Positions 44,467-57,518 of a DNA stretch of 64,000 nt are shown here, one piece after another. The translations under genes were made by a program, and so were the position numbers. Under the pieces are notes generated by a model. That model saw nothing but the letters and a program-made list of their open reading frames with translations, was not told the DNA's origin and ran no database searches. Each line of letters opens with the position of its first letter. The stretch's first letter is position 1. The stretch is from Patellaria atrata CBS 101060 (Eukaryota; Ascomycota; Dothideomycetes; Patellariales; Patellariaceae), in assembly GCA_010093705.1 (NCBI GenBank), contig MU006089.1, forward strand, positions 3,443,838-3,507,837, written 5' to 3'.

Positions 44467-47400
44467 ATGTCCACCGCTGTTACAACGCGACCACCGCAAG
44501 TTCTCCGAAATCGCCGCGCCGACCAACGACCTGGTGGAGGAAGAGCTGGCGGCAGAGGGTTAACTCAGGATGGCGACCTACAGAATAGGAAGTTGATCGA
44601 GCCGTATGGTATGTGCTGTCTAAGAATCGATCTCTCTATATCTATCATCTAGCGCCTCATGCTAACATGTTTACTTCCCTCTAGTCAAGGATACAGGTTT
44701 CATACTCCAGAAGTTCAAGGGGAAGCCTCCCTCCCTGATCATACATCTTCACCCGACACACTTCCGTTTAGAGCAACAAGATGGCAGCTTTGGGTACAAC
44801 TCCCCGATGCGAGCGTTGTTGGAACATGTTAGGGCTCAGACAGTACCCCACGACATGTTAGAGGAGCTCTTCCAGGCTGGAGTTCCTTTCTATGACGGTG
44901 AGATTCAATAATAAAACTTCTCTTCATTTTTCTGACTAGTTCAATAGGATGCCTCATTGTCCAAGTGCACGATCACAAGTCTGCACCAACCCCAGCGCAA
45001 GATGGCTCCTCAACCGCTGACGGCCAGAGCAAATTTAAATCCTACTCCATCCACAAGTATAACTCATTCATAACTCCATCTCCTCATCCCGATGCCCAGA
45101 AACCGAAGCTGCAGAATGCGACCGATGCGACGGCGAATAAAGAAAATGCTCCAGCTCAAGAAAACACTTTAGCGGACAAGAACACGGCCAAAACCAGTGA
45201 TAAAGAGAATATGCCAGCCCCAGGTCAACCCGCAAGTCAGACTCATAAGAAGGCACCTACCGGTCCAAGGATTACCACCACCGTACTCTTTTCCACCCCG
45301 CAGTCACAGTATGCCGAAATCATGATATTGGCAAATACTCTAGTTCCTGAAAGACCCAGCAAGAGACAAATGAGTAGGGATGGTGCAACTCCAACAATGC
45401 CTCATCCTCCCACACCTCTGGCCTCAGTTCCATCGACTCCGCTTACAAACAAATCACATCCTAACAAGAAGCAGAAAATGTATCTAGACGATAGCAATGT
45501 CCAGGAATTTGAGTCTCAGGTTATTATGAGTACTGCGGCTCCTTTATATCTTGAGCCAGTCTCAAGTTTCGAAGAGCAGGTCGCCATAATGGAAGCTTTG
45601 GCTCATCCATTACATCAAAACAAACCACCGGCACCCAAGACCAGGAAACGAACGACGGCAGAGTTGGCGGCAGACGAAGCCCAAGCTGCAGAGGAGGAGA
45701 GATTCATGCTTTTCTGTGACGAACGACTTGCTCCGTCTGCTGCTGGTGCTGCAGGCGTTGGCGCTTCATCTGTTGAAGGACAAGGTGGAGCAGCGAGTTT
45801 CGAACCTCGCTTCTCCAGGTTCAAAACACTAGAAGATATTAAGATGCGTCATGCTGAAATGGAGGCGCAGAAGAAGGAAGAGGAAGCCCGTGCAGCTCAA
45901 GTGAAGAGGCAACAACAGGCTGAGATGGACGCAATGAGGAAACGGCAAGAAACAGAACGAATTGCTAGAGAGCGTATGATGGCCCAGCAACAGGCTAATA
46001 GTCAGCAAGAACAAGCACAAGAGGCTATGCACAGACAAGCGATAATGCAACAACAGCAACAAGCTATGGCTCGGAATGCTGCTGCTGCTCAGGCCGCTGC
46101 TGCGGCGCATGGGCATCCTCAACAGCAGAATGTCATGCAAAATCCGCAGCATCAGCAGCTTCAACAGGTCTCTCAAGGCCAACAATCGTCCCCTATCGTT
46201 CGAAACCGTACACCCATGGCGTCATCGCCTATTATCAACGGTAATGTTGTGGGTGGTGTTCCAATGACGGCAACTTCGTCTAGTCAGGCACATGGAAGTC
46301 CACCACGACCGACATCTTCTATTTCCCACCATCCAGGAGGAATGGCTCGACAGATGAGCCAGCAACAAAATCAACAAGGACCTAGCCGAAACGGGACTCC
46401 CACTGTCGTCCAGGGAACCCCACAGATGGGCCAGAGTATTCCCGTAACGCGACACATGACCCCGCAACCTTCACGAAACAACATCACCACTCAAGGAAGT
46501 CCTATTCTAGGTACTCCGCAAAACCTAAATATAATGGCCACACCTCAAATCAACAATCAAATGCAACTCACACCTCAGCAACGAATGCAATTACAAATGC
46601 GACAACAGCAACAATTCGCCCAGTTACACGCCATGGCTCAAAGCGGTCAGCAACTCACGCCGGAACAACAGCAGCAGTATCAGATGATGCGTGCAGCCCA
46701 AATCCAACGCCAGCAGCTTGCACAACAGCAACAGCAGGCACAGCTGAACCAATCCAACCAGGCAAACGGTCAGGCGAACCCCTCACAGTATACTGCCCAA
46801 ATGCACGCCCAAATGCAAGCACAATTGAGCCGTTCCCAAAGTCATCAGAATTCCCAATCTCCCCAAGGTGTCCAAGGACAACAAAATCATATGCAGAACG
46901 GTGGTATGATGGGTATGGGACAACAGCAACAGCCAACGGGCCTCACCTTCCAGCAACAAGTTCAGCACCTAAGGAACCGCAAGAACCTTCTCGAGCTCCA
47001 GATATACATGCTAGCCAACAACGGAAGCATTCCCCCGAACCTCCAACATCAGCTGCAGAGTGGAACCATGGCGCCGCAGATGCAACACCAAGTCTCGCTT
47101 CTGGTAAAGGCGCAGCGTAGCGGCCAGATGCAGTCAGATGCCGGCACCATCCAGCAGAATCTGGCTCTGGTGAACCAGCAGTTTCAACGACTCCAGCAGC
47201 AACAGCAGCAGGCGCAACTTCAGGCGCAGCAACAGGGTCAGCAGCAGGGCCAACAACAGCAGGGCCAGCAGCAGCAACCGGGTCAGCCCAATTCGCAGGT
47301 TCAGGAACAGTATATGCGCAACCTCCACATCTCTCAGATGCGTCAAAAGCAACAGATGCTTGCCATGCAACAGGCCGCGGGCCGCGGGGGACAGAACATC

Positions 47401-47619
47401 GGCATGGGCAACGCTATGGGCATGGGCATGGGCAATATGGGAATGGGGAATGTGGGCATGGGACTGCAGGGTATGAGCGCGCAGCAGGTGCAACAGATGC
47501 AGCAGATGCAGAACTTGGGCATGGGCAATATGAACGGTATGGGAAATATGAACAACATGGTTATGGGTGGAGGTATGGGCATGGGAAGGGGCATGGGTGG
47601 TGGCGCTATGGGAAACTAA
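44467..47619 (+). CDS. SPT20: SAGA complex subunit SPT20
   Basis: Exons 44467-44608, 44685-44897 and 44948-47619, 1008 aa. The start is the ATG of MSTAVTTRPPQVLRNRR; the GTG before it is not needed. The Spt20 domain spans about residues 48-130: KDTGFILQKFKGKPPSLIIH, LHPTHFRLEQQDGSF, TVPHDMLEELFQAGVPFYDG, CLIVQVHDHKS, with both introns inside or beside it. The remaining 850 residues are low complexity: a charged helix of KKEEEARAAQVKRQQQ type, several poly-Gln blocks, and a C-terminal Gly/Met/Asn repeat (GMGMGNMGMGN). SPT20 scaffolds the SAGA histone acetyltransferase coactivator in the nucleus. Length is in the range of filamentous fungal homologues. Confidence 0.95.
47134..47612 (+). repeat. 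in-frame CAG/CAA and GGCATG low-complexity repeats
   Basis: Within the last SPT20 exon, impure CAG/CAA runs encode poly-Gln (about 47,190-47,280) and impure GGCATG-like hexanucleotides encode Gly-Met/Asn repeats (about 47,400-47,612). These are candidates for length variation between strains. Confidence 0.75.
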
Positions 47620-48161
47620 TCGGTAGGTTGATTGCATGAAATTGGAGTTTGACATGCTTATGATGGCGTGGGCTACAACGTTATCCGTTACGGCATCGAT
47701 ACTCTTTGCTCAAGGTTTGCGCAAGTTCCTTAGGTGGAAAATTTGGTCTTCTGGGAGGTTCTATGATACTGAAGCGATGCGTTTGATTTTGCTTTCTCCA
47801 TACTTAGCGATGAGGACTGTATAGTATATAATCTGTCTACAATCCACATGAAGGACGTTAATCAATCCATTATTTACATTCCTCTTCGCCACATCTTCTA
47901 ATTCCGAATACTCTATTCGTATCATGTCCAGCTTGTGTTATCAGTACACATCCTCAATACCTTATGTAAAGGAAAAAAAAAAAAGAAATCAACGCCCACA
48001 ATGAGGTCGGATATGATAGTCAAATTTTGCTGCGTAGACACATCGGAAATGGTCTATTCAGCACAATCACGGTGGTAAAGAATTTTTGACTTTGTAAACA
48101 TCTTTTTCATATTACAATAACTATTGAATTTCCCTGACAAATAGACCTTTTATCAGATCAG
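47620..48161. other. convergent 3' flank, SPT20 / RSE1
   Basis: No gene. Contains a short A-rich run near 47,972-47,990 and AT-rich 3' UTR-like DNA of both genes. Confidence 0.5.
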
Positions 48162-51100
48162 CTAAAAAGCAAACCTTGTCCTGATATCTTGCACCTTCCT
48201 CTCCACCTCACGAACCGTCCTATCCATCTCCGCTGCAACCCTCTCCTTCGTTCCACGATCTAATACGAGAAACCGTTCGCACAGATCACCATCAATGACG
48301 CCCTTAACTGGTACATAATACGAACGGTATGCCAGATGATCCCTCCCCGCGAGCGGCGCATCGTCAGCCCTCAGATGCATCTCGAGCGATTGGAAGAAAT
48401 CGACATCTTCGCGACTGAGGAAGGGAACTAGTACGCCGATTGTGCCCTGGATTCCGGCCCAGATGATGACGTCTTTGCCACCAGCTACCAAGGGCGCCTT
48501 TTGGAGCGCAACCGGGACATCCTGGACGTAGAAGTGAATCATGAGATCTAGTCTGTTCGGAGTACCGTTCAGATAGCCTTTCTCGTGAAGCAGATGGAGA
48601 CCACCACCTTCTTCATCTGAGGACTCGGAAACAGCCTGTGGACATCTGACAAGCCAGAGGTTTCCGAACTTGTCGCCGCCTGCTGTGGTTTGGTAATCTA
48701 CCATAGTAGTGCATGTGGTATGCCGAGATACGACATCGTCCACGAAGGGAATGAGACGGGTTTCCTGGTGTTTGTAGACGACATAAGTCACGCTTTCACG
48801 TACGTCAGAGCACACGATCCGCGACCCCTGGGTCTGCAGTCCAACCAGAAGAGATGGAACAACACTGGCTTTGGCTTTCCGGAGTAGCTGTTTCAGACCG
48901 AGATCGAAGATGTGCAGTTCCTTTCCTAATCCTACAAGTAAACGCCCCTGAAACCCAAGCAAGGCGAGAGGCGGTTGATCCATCTTAGTCTTATGGATCA
49001 ATTCGAGTTCTTTCCCATTTTCAAGGAAGCGATAAATGTGAATGAAGCCACATGTGGAACTGAGAGGGGCACCTGGCTGCAGAACCATATCCTTTCCGGT
49101 ACCAACGACAAGGAAACGCTCATCATCCTGACTGGCAAATGGGGCGATTGAAATGCTGACAGCTGCTTCGTTTTCTGCAAGCTCGACTGTATACAAGACT
49201 TCCTTTTCTGAAACGGGATCCACAACCTGGATACAAGAAGACCAGTGCTTCTCGCCCTTGGGGTAGCCAAAATCTTCCGGTGGTAATACCGCGGCATCAC
49301 CATTGACGACGCTTGGGTCATTCTGTAGTTGTTCTCGGAGATGTGGTGGTAACACGTTATTCTCCGTTTCTATAACGTAGAACAAAGAGTAGTCTTGATG
49401 TAGTACAAATTTTCGAGGGGTATATCTGAGAGTAACTGATTCTGAAAGTAGATTTTCGGCTAAATCATCAATTGTAAAGATTCTAATATCGTATATGGTT
49501 AGTTCTGAGTTTTCTTTACTAATATCATAAGAAAATGAGATGGGAGTGTGCATCAGAAGGAACAATTGGAATTATGTTGTCTCCTCATTGTCCGAAGACA
49601 TTGGTTTTCAACAACGAAAAAATCATCATGCGAAAATAACCAGAACAAAGTAGGAGAGAAACATACCGTAGATTCTTGCCCTGAATACCAACTATACCCT
49701 CAGGACATTGCTCGTTAGTAAAGTTCCATCCCCATTCAAGGCCGCCATAATTTAGTGGAGTCAGTGTGAAAGCCTGGGTCTGGGAATCAGAATACCCTAA
49801 CCATGCACGTGTACTCAAAGCTAGGATAGACGGTCGTTCCTTGACCATAACCCGGAACAGTTTGGCAGGTTTAGCACCCAAGAAGCGGGTACGAGTATCT
49901 GAAAGATCGCCAGTCACTTCATCTATAACTGTACGGAGATAAACACCAGAAAATAAGCCGATATGAAGATATAAAGAGGAACCGCCGGAAGAGGAATCCG
50001 GCATCGCCATAATATTGAGTGCTGAGGGCGGCGATGTCAAGGCCTGGACGGACTTACTTTCCAAACAAGTGTCGGGAGCTACACTCATTATACGGACAGT
50101 GGAATCATCGCACCCAACAGCCAAGAAGTTGGTTCGAAGACGGCCTGGGGGAAGCTCTCCTAGACTCAAAGCCGTGACGCCGCCGCTCATTTGCCGCTTC
50201 TCGTCGTATTCCGCTAGTGTGTTATCAGAATCTGCTTCGAAATATACAAGTTCACCCGAACTGAGCGCAATAGCAACTTGTCGTTGATTTGAGGTAGCTG
50301 CAACGATACTACGGTGTTGAGGAGAAGGCCACTCCTTGATCTCGCCATTTGCTAAAATCTGTCGGATGCCCTTCGGGTATACTTGGATGAGCGTATCTTC
50401 ACCAAATTGTTGGACAGCTAGAGTTGGCGTTGATGTTAGAAACCCCGTATCAGATGCTTCTTCAACTGTCTCTCCTACACTCAGGACTAATGTACCAGTT
50501 GCGAAAGACAGGATAATATATGCATCGGAAGTGTCGTTAGCAGTGCGCTTGATCGTCCATACTGCCGTTGGTTTAGCCGGGAGTTCAGATTCCACGATTT
50601 CTGAAACTTCAAGTCCATGGCGTAGCGTCTTCAAGGCTCCATGCGCGCCAGTGCCAGACAATGTATAGATCTGGTTGGCATCGTCGTTAGTAAGATTTGC
50701 GACCTTGCAGTCTGTGATCGGATTCATACAAGGAATGCCGACGGAACGGGACATGTTTTCTAGCGGACGCGGATGGAAATAAGGAGCCTCATAAGGAGCT
50801 GTGGTGTCTGCTGGATAATCATCGCTGGTGAAGACCATTTCGTTATCGTCATCCCCTAACTTTTCGAACTGGTAGAAATATTGATCTCCATTTTCGGTAG
50901 CGACGTAGAGAAAACCGCTCTTCAGGATACACAGGTTCGTTGCAGGGGGTACTGTATCAAAGTATTTGATGTTGAGTCTCTCCACCTCTCCAGTCTTATT
51001 GTCATTGTCATCCGAAGCAAGCTCAAGAGTGACCTTGAATATATCACCATCTTCAGATTGAAGGAGGAAAAAAAATGCGCCTGCGCCACGCATCTTGTGC

Positions 51101-52146
51101 ATAACACCGCAGATGATGTATCGCCTTCGAGACGGATCCTCTGTGGCACCTCTTCTCCGTGGTATTGGTACTCTAAATGCGTCTTGATTTGAGTGTCTGT
51201 AGGTGATACTCTCCTGACCACATACTAGTACTCCACTTGGTCCATCAGTGCCACCCGGGACTTGGAAGAGCAAGTTGGCTGTTCGATCCACAGCATCGCT
51301 CCATTTCCGTACTACATGATTTAATCCGAGATCTAATTCGTAATAGACAAGCTGCTTTTCAATATCTCGATAAGCTTGACCAGTGTAATCTTGGTCAGAT
51401 TCAGTGTAGTCTACTTCGAGGGCTGCCCATGCTGGATTTTCATAGCCGGTATCTAAGGCGGCTAATGCGAATACAAGAGCACCAGGTTTATGCGCCTCCA
51501 GTGGCGAGGATATGCGCACCTCCTTCTGACCATCCCTGTTTAGCACATAGACCAGTTTGTTCTTCTCGACGGAAGCGAGCATACAGGCTCTCCCTTTTGG
51601 ATCCGATGCAAGGTATTCTCCTGGTATAACTCGACGAACTCCAGATTTGCCGTATGTTTCCATACCTATTCTGTTCAACTTGAGCTTTTCGGGGTCGTAC
51701 TCGAGAAGTGCTATCCGTCCGGAGTCGGATGAGACTATGATAAAGTCTATTTTCTATCAGCACAGATTCATGAAATTTCCATAATCAGTTCCCAATTTCC
51801 ACTAGGGGATGCAGCGGGAGTAACAGGCGGAACGTCGTGCTGTCGGACATGCTTCATGAATCACTAAATGAAACTATAATACATTGCGCGGTTTGAACAT
51901 ACCTTTGGTGCTACCAGCAATCCTAAACGGAGATATGGACCTGATGATACCGAATACATTGTGTGTTAAGATGGTGGTAATTTTCCCGCTCGAAGGGTCG
52001 AGTCGAAATAGTTTTAGTATCGAGCCAGTCGCAGAAAGAAGCTGCTGTTCCTTCGTCCCAGCAAACTGACCAAGAATAGTTATTGTAGAAGATGAAGGAG
52101 GTTGCAGCGTCAACGAGTACATAAACATATTAGACGTCGTCGCCAT
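48162..52146 (-). CDS. RSE1: pre-mRNA splicing factor RSE1 (SF3B3/SF3b130)
   Basis: Exons 52146-51903, 51746-49667 and 49482-48162, 1214 aa, the family's usual size. Splice joins restore [20 protein letters not shown] and [17 protein letters not shown]. Triple beta-propeller protein of the CPSF-A/DDB1 superfamily: N-terminal [77 protein letters not shown], and the C-terminal [18 protein letters not shown] with [12 protein letters not shown]. As part of SF3b in the U2 snRNP it helps hold the branch-site region in the nucleus. Intron 2 is comparatively long (184 bp). Divergent from MSS51. Confidence 0.97.
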
Positions 52147-52498
52147 GATGGGTAGGTCTATGGCCTTTAGGGCCTGTCAGTTATTCTATGAAGGTCCTCT
52201 TGCGACCGGCGGCCGCTCAGAAATCGAATTGCGTCAAGCAATGGAGGTTCAGGTGATATGGGGGGCACAAAGGAGCGCGTCGAGGTAGAGTAGGAGGAAA
52301 GGCGTTGGGAGAAGCCAGTAGTTGTGTGGTTATAGTTATGTTGTTGGAGAATTTCTGATGCTCGGGAGAAGCTTCAGAGAGCAAGACGCCTTGGCAAAAG
52401 TACTGTATAGGAACACCAACGAGTTTCACTACATTAACGCAAAACATCTACTTTCAGGCATCACCAGCTTGATTAAGGGGGATTTCGATTGCAGCAGT
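52147..52498. promoter_or_regulatory. bidirectional promoter region, RSE1 / MSS51
   Basis: 352 bp between divergent ATGs of a splicing factor and a mitochondrial factor. GC-rich near the RSE1 side (GCGACCGGCGGCCGC at about 52,203). The MSS51 frame is open through part of it but without a better ATG. Confidence 0.5.
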
Positions 52499-54077
52499 AT
52501 GCGGCCATCTTATACCTGCCAGAGATGCTTAACATCTCTTAGGAAAGGTTTAGGAACGAAGCCCAATCCAGTGTCCTATACTCCAGTCACCGCAAGAAGA
52601 TGGATGTCGGCGCCAGTCAATTCGGTATCGAGCACAAAAACATCTGATACCCATCCCACTGGAGGACGATCAGTCTCATCGGCGGTCCAAGGGAGGTCAA
52701 CAGCTTATCCTTCATCTCACATACATGCATCTGGCCATGCTCTACCTCACGATCGTGAACATCGAATTCTGGAATCGAATAACTTGTTTCACTCATGGTC
52801 GAACTCACCCATTCCCAAAATCCGACAACGCGCCGCATTCACGAAGCAGTATGCGCACTGCCCACACCCTAGCCATCAAGCAACCCGCACCGCCATCAAT
52901 CCTGATGATCCCGAATTACGAAAGCCCAAAACCGGTGGTCAAGCACCAGCACACGTAAAATATGAGTGTCCAGACTGTGGTATACCTGTTTATTGCTGCG
53001 AGGAACACTATATGGATGACTACGAAGCACACTTGGAGATTTGCGACACCTTGAGGGAGATAAATGAAGATGACCACGATCTCTCATCCGGTCGCTTCTT
53101 CCCCGAGTTCACATATCCGCCCAGGAACATGGAAGAGCAATTGGTAAACTTTACTAATTGGGATACGCTCCTCTATTCTCGAGAGTTCGCAGCTATAAAT
53201 CAGGAACGGAGCTTGAGGCAGGCAACACGACTCCTAACCTATCCGCTTACCATTGGAAGCGTTCTACACGAGTTAAGTCCCTACAATATCCGTCGTGGCG
53301 GTCGTCTGACCGTGGAAGGTTTGAAGAGTTTGAGTGGTGCGTGATAATCGTCCGCTGTTTGATCGAATCTCAACTAATTACTTAGCCCTACGGTACACTG
53401 TTCATCCACCACGTACAGGTGCAGGGAAGGACATTAAAGGCCTACGGATGAATCCACCCCCTGTGCGGATATTTATTCTCGGCGCCCGTGCCGAGTCTTC
53501 ACTCCCACGCGACGTCTGGGTCCAGCTAACCCACCTGTTCCATCGGGTGCAATTCCATCTCATCTTCATCGGCCCTGAATCCATGATGAATCGAGACGCC
53601 GAATTTCCCCTTCCGGAACGCACTCCTTTAAATCCTTTCGGTGCCGTAGTGGAAGATCGGATAGATCCACAGCTGAAAATCAGCACGTTCGTAGAGTACT
53701 ACCACACATTACATAAAGCAAACCTATTTTATCCCTACGATCCATATTTTGACTGTTTCGTGTTGTTCCATCCTGGACTTGGACATCCCGCATCTTCTCA
53801 TGAATGGGAAGAGACGCTTCCTCTACTCCTTGAGACTAAAGTCCCGATTATTGCAACTGGTTATACGGAATGGGATATGCATCGTGACCTAAACTGGGTA
53901 AAGGAGAAGGTGGGCGGAGAGGTGGATCTACTGCTTGAACCTGGAGAAAATATTTTTAGGAGTTTGAGATGGGACCTCAACGATTTGGATCCACAAGATA
54001 TCAGTTGCGGAAACTGGGGATTGTGGGCCTTTAGAGGAAAGAGATACGAGGCGACACAAAAGGAGAGTGAACAATGA
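52499..54077 (+). CDS. MSS51: mitochondrial MSS51 homologue, MYND-type zinc finger
   Basis: Exons 52499-53336 and 53386-54077, 509 aa; the 49-bp intron gives LKSLSALRYTVHPPRTG. The start ATG (MRPSYTCQRCLTSLRKG) opens an Arg/Ser/Thr-rich presequence of about 70 residues for mitochondrial import. A Cys/His cluster (YAHCPHPSHQ, ECPDCGIPVYCCEEHYMDDY, HLEIC; about residues 120-180) is the MYND-like finger. The following domain contains NFTNWDTLLYSREF, TYPLTIGSVLHELSPYN, LGARAESSLP and FHLIFIGPE. In yeast Mss51 activates COX1 mRNA translation and couples it to complex IV assembly on the matrix side of the inner membrane; in moulds the role is presumed similar. Confidence 0.93.
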
Positions 54078-55379
54078 TACACGAAGGATATGTAAAATGG
54101 TAGTGTATGTTAACTAGACAGTTACTTAATCACATGTACAGTACTTCGGTAACCCAAGATGGCGCTGAAACAAGTGGATAGATCCACAAACTTTCAATTG
54201 AAAATCATCCTTGTGGATAATATGGAGTAAAACTGATCGGCGAAGACGGTTGGACGCTCCCAGTATGGTTTACACTTTACCAACAGAGAATAGCCGAGTA
54301 TCCGAATACCAGGTAAAGTTCTTCATCTCACATCACTCTAGTCTGTTCCCGCTAATCTTTCACATCATAGTTGGTCTAGGTACAGGAGGTGGTAGCGGGA
54401 TAATAACCTCTAGAAGGCAACCCCCACGATCGTTTAGTTGGTGCACAACTTCACATTAGGCCTTGATAATATCAAGATCTAAAGGTATCGGGATCTTCGT
54501 AAGAGAACATAGATAGCCAGTTTCTTATAGTTGTAAGTAGAAATACGGTAGTTCTCGAAGCTCCTTGTACTCTGATGTGGTCACAGATTTATCTTGTGCA
54601 TTATACCAGTTAAGTCTATGGCGGTAAACTCAGACGAGAGGTAAACACTCAAATAGGGGTCCCCTTTCAGTACTGCATCTATCCTCCCGTGGTAGCATTC
54701 CTCGCGTACGATACGGCCACTCAAACCAAGTCTCTAACATCTCTGTATAGACACTTAATCGCTCTACATTCGCGCTCAGTTCGGTAACGCTCCCTGTACA
54801 GAGAATTTCAAAACGTACGGATGAATCCCCGAACATACCTAGGTCTTGACTATACAGATAGCTCGTACTGTATAGTTTACAATTCCAGAAGTTATTCGAC
54901 ACCCGTATGGATGCTCGTGGAATGCTAACTGTCATGGGGGAGATGTTACGAATCATTGCTACGCTCCTACCTAGCACTACCGCAGGTGAATGGTTAATCA
55001 ATAGGTTTTTCCAACCATTCTCAGCTCTGCGCAATAGCTTGTCAAAGGTTTCCTGTCTAGTCCTGTTGTTCTACAGGCATTCCAACTCACACCCAGTCCA
55101 GCTAAAGATATAAGAGGCCATTTCCCGACGACAAACCTCCTCTACATCATTGAATGATGTAACCTATTCTAGATTACCCTTGTCAACAATCACTGCGATA
55201 GAATAGTAGGTGCTCTACCAACGTCGTTTACGTCCAATTGATGAGGAACGATCAAGCTCAAAATAGGGGTTGTATTAATACACTACGTCCACCTTTCTAT
55301 TACATTACATCACATGTACGCATCAACATCGAGCTTAGTAGTCAGTACTGCAGAAGGATTCGACAGCCGAACCACTGAT
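54078..55379. other. intergenic, no firm gene
   Basis: 3' flanks of the MSS51 gene and of the convergent GPI-protein gene. A minus-strand frame from an ATG at 54956 to 54630 (about 108 codons) reads fairly protein-like but has no known motif and no supporting splice or promoter signals, so I leave it unannotated. Confidence 0.4.
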
Positions 55380-56298
55380 CTACATAGCATACGCCAACAT
55401 GGCAATCATCGCGAAAAGGCCCATCGCAGCAGGTTCGGCGCGAACGCCAGCACCGTCGAACTCGGACGGTGTGGGAGTCGGAACAGAATCGGTCTAAAGA
55501 AAAGGTAAATGTCAGTCACAAACGCGCGTCACATAAACAATTCAACTCACGGTGTTGGCGGGATGAGTGTAAACAGCAGTGCTGGTGACGAAGCTCTCAG
55601 ACGGGACGACCGGTGCCGAAGAACCGCCAGTAGGATAGGCAGAATGTACTCCCGAAGTGACAATCTCTGTACTGTGTCCAGAAGGACTTACAGAAGACGG
55701 CACACCGGTAGTCTCAACCGCAGTCTCCTCAGGGGCGGAACTTGGCGTCTCAGTCTCGACCGGAACAGATTCTGAACCTACCGGAGTCGTCTGGATAGTC
55801 GTCTCGGCGGGAGGTTGTGGGCTGTCGGTCGTCTCTTCAGCTGGTGGTGGTGGGCTGTCGGTCGTAGTCTCTTGCGTGGGCGGTGGAGTGGGAGTCGGTG
55901 TCGGTGTCGGTTCCGGCTCCTCCTCCGCTGGCACGGGAGTAGGATCGAGACCGCACTCTCTAGCGGCACGGCTGACACTGTTGCCGTAGTACTGCCAGAT
56001 GTCGTACTTCAGAGCGCACTGCATGCAGTCGTCGAAGTGATCCTGGAACTCCTGGTTCTCGCAGAAGCCTTCGGAGCGCGAGAGCGTGATAACGCCACCT
56101 GAGCCGGTATTAGACCTTGAAAGGAGGACAGAAATGCTACCTTGGCGATTGAAAGAGAGACATACCGCAATCCTCATGACATTCGTACTGAGGGGTTCCT
56201 GGGGCTTGACGTTTGTGCATAGGCACGAACTCAGGGAAGTCAAAAGCAGCAGCCAAAAGTGGCAGTGCCGACGCAAGGATTATAGCGAAGGAACGCAT
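55380..56298 (-). CDS. GPI-anchored six-Cys Ser/Thr/Pro-rich surface protein
   Basis: Exons 56298-56166, 56098-55551 and 55493-55380, 264 aa. Signal peptide MRSFAIILASALPLLAAA, then a KR site (PMHKRQAP) and a compact Cys domain at about residues 38-100 with six Cys (ECHEDC, GFCENQEF, DDCMQC, ECGLDP) and the conserved words CALKYDIWQYYGNSVS. A stalk of more than 100 residues of Pro/Thr/Glu/Ser repeats follows (TPTPTPTPPPTQETT). The last exon ends in SEFDGAGVRAEPAAMGLFAM and a hydrophobic tail, fitting a GPI-attachment signal. The Cys spacing differs from the eight-Cys CFEM domain. Likely in the plasma membrane or covalently in the wall; function unknown. Confidence 0.85.
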
Positions 56299-57518
56299 GT
56301 TGAGGAGTATATTCAAACGAGTGTAATCTCAAGACAGGAAGAGTATATTCTGTATAAGGTAGAGAGACAGAGCACGAGGGAGCCATGACAGTGGGAACAT
56401 GCGAGTGTATATAAGCTTACGCGAAATTAAAGAGCTATGTCGGGCATATGTCGGGTTCCTGAAGAGCGTATGCGGTACGTAAAGAAGCATGAAGCAGGAA
56501 GCAGGAACCTTAGCGAGAAATAAGTCAGTTACAGGGGAAGTTTGGGGCGCTATTGAATCACTGGAATCTCATGGGAGAACACCATTCTACATTCTGTTCG
56601 TCAACTTCCGTTGTTGCTAAAGTTGCTATAAGTTTGAGCTCTTGGGGACAAGGGAGGACATCAAACGAAGGTTCGAGATCAGATTAGATCGAATAAAAGA
56701 TAAGCCGACATCGGGTCTTGGCTCCCAGTGTCCCACGCCATCCTCGACTTCTTCCTCACAATTTTCACAAAAGCAATCGAAACTCGCTATCCTACTACTA
56801 ATGACTCGGATTACTTGACTAAAGTGCTCTTCTTTCATTCAATTCTTCGGGGTTAGCCGAATCCAAGTGATATGATGGTTTGACCCTATTTGCTAACACT
56901 GAAGCGCTACATTACCTTGGCCGCATTTGCCAACAACTAACAGCCTGTTCTCGATGCGTCTTTGCATCCAATTTCTCGTCTACACTTGTCTTCTCTTGCA
57001 ATCTTCCCTGTCCGATAATTTATTGATCATCTGATAATCTTATCTGACAAGCCCTCCCATCAGCACGCTAGTCCCCAGTAACTTCATACTATCCACTCTT
57101 TCTGCGAGGCTTTTTCTCTCCCTTGACCACAAGTCCCTGGTCGAGAATTTGGTTCGCTTCTTATCATGGGTTCCAGGAGGTTACAGTTTGTAAGCATATT
57201 CATTTAAGCGGCTAGAGAATTGCCGTAGCGTTACTACCTTCTTGTTCTTGCATTCAACCTTTCCCTTGTTTGAGTTCAATATAGAACTGCATGAGCACTA
57301 ACCAAAGAAACTCCTCGATAAAGTCCAACTGAACTACTCTCGCTCAATAGAAGGGATCCAGAGGAGCCCGCGGGATTGTATGTGCCTAGAACTTGGCTAG
57401 TTACCGTACTTAAAACAACATAGGTCCCACTGTCCTACATAACTATAGTTTCCTGCAATACATACCTAATCTTCATCTACCCCTCTACAAACTCACCAGA
57501 CTTACATTTAGTATAATC
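56299..57518. promoter_or_regulatory. divergent promoter region of two surface-protein genes
   Basis: 1.2 kb between two divergent genes for secreted, probably GPI-anchored proteins. A TTATATAC element at about 56,408-56,415 (minus strand) is about 110 bp upstream of the six-Cys gene start. No extra gene; frames at 56626-56838 appear spurious. Confidence 0.4.

Noticed and set aside
47134-47655. 173-codon antisense frame rich in Leu/His over SPT20; also a possible CRISPR-like repeat
   Set aside because: It is the complement of CAG/CAA and GGCATG repeats. There are no direct repeats with unique spacers, and CRISPR is not expected in a fungus.
54630-54956. Minus-strand frame of about 108 codons between MSS51 and the GPI gene
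   Set aside because: Without the non-ATG upstream part it is short, with no signal, domain or splice support.
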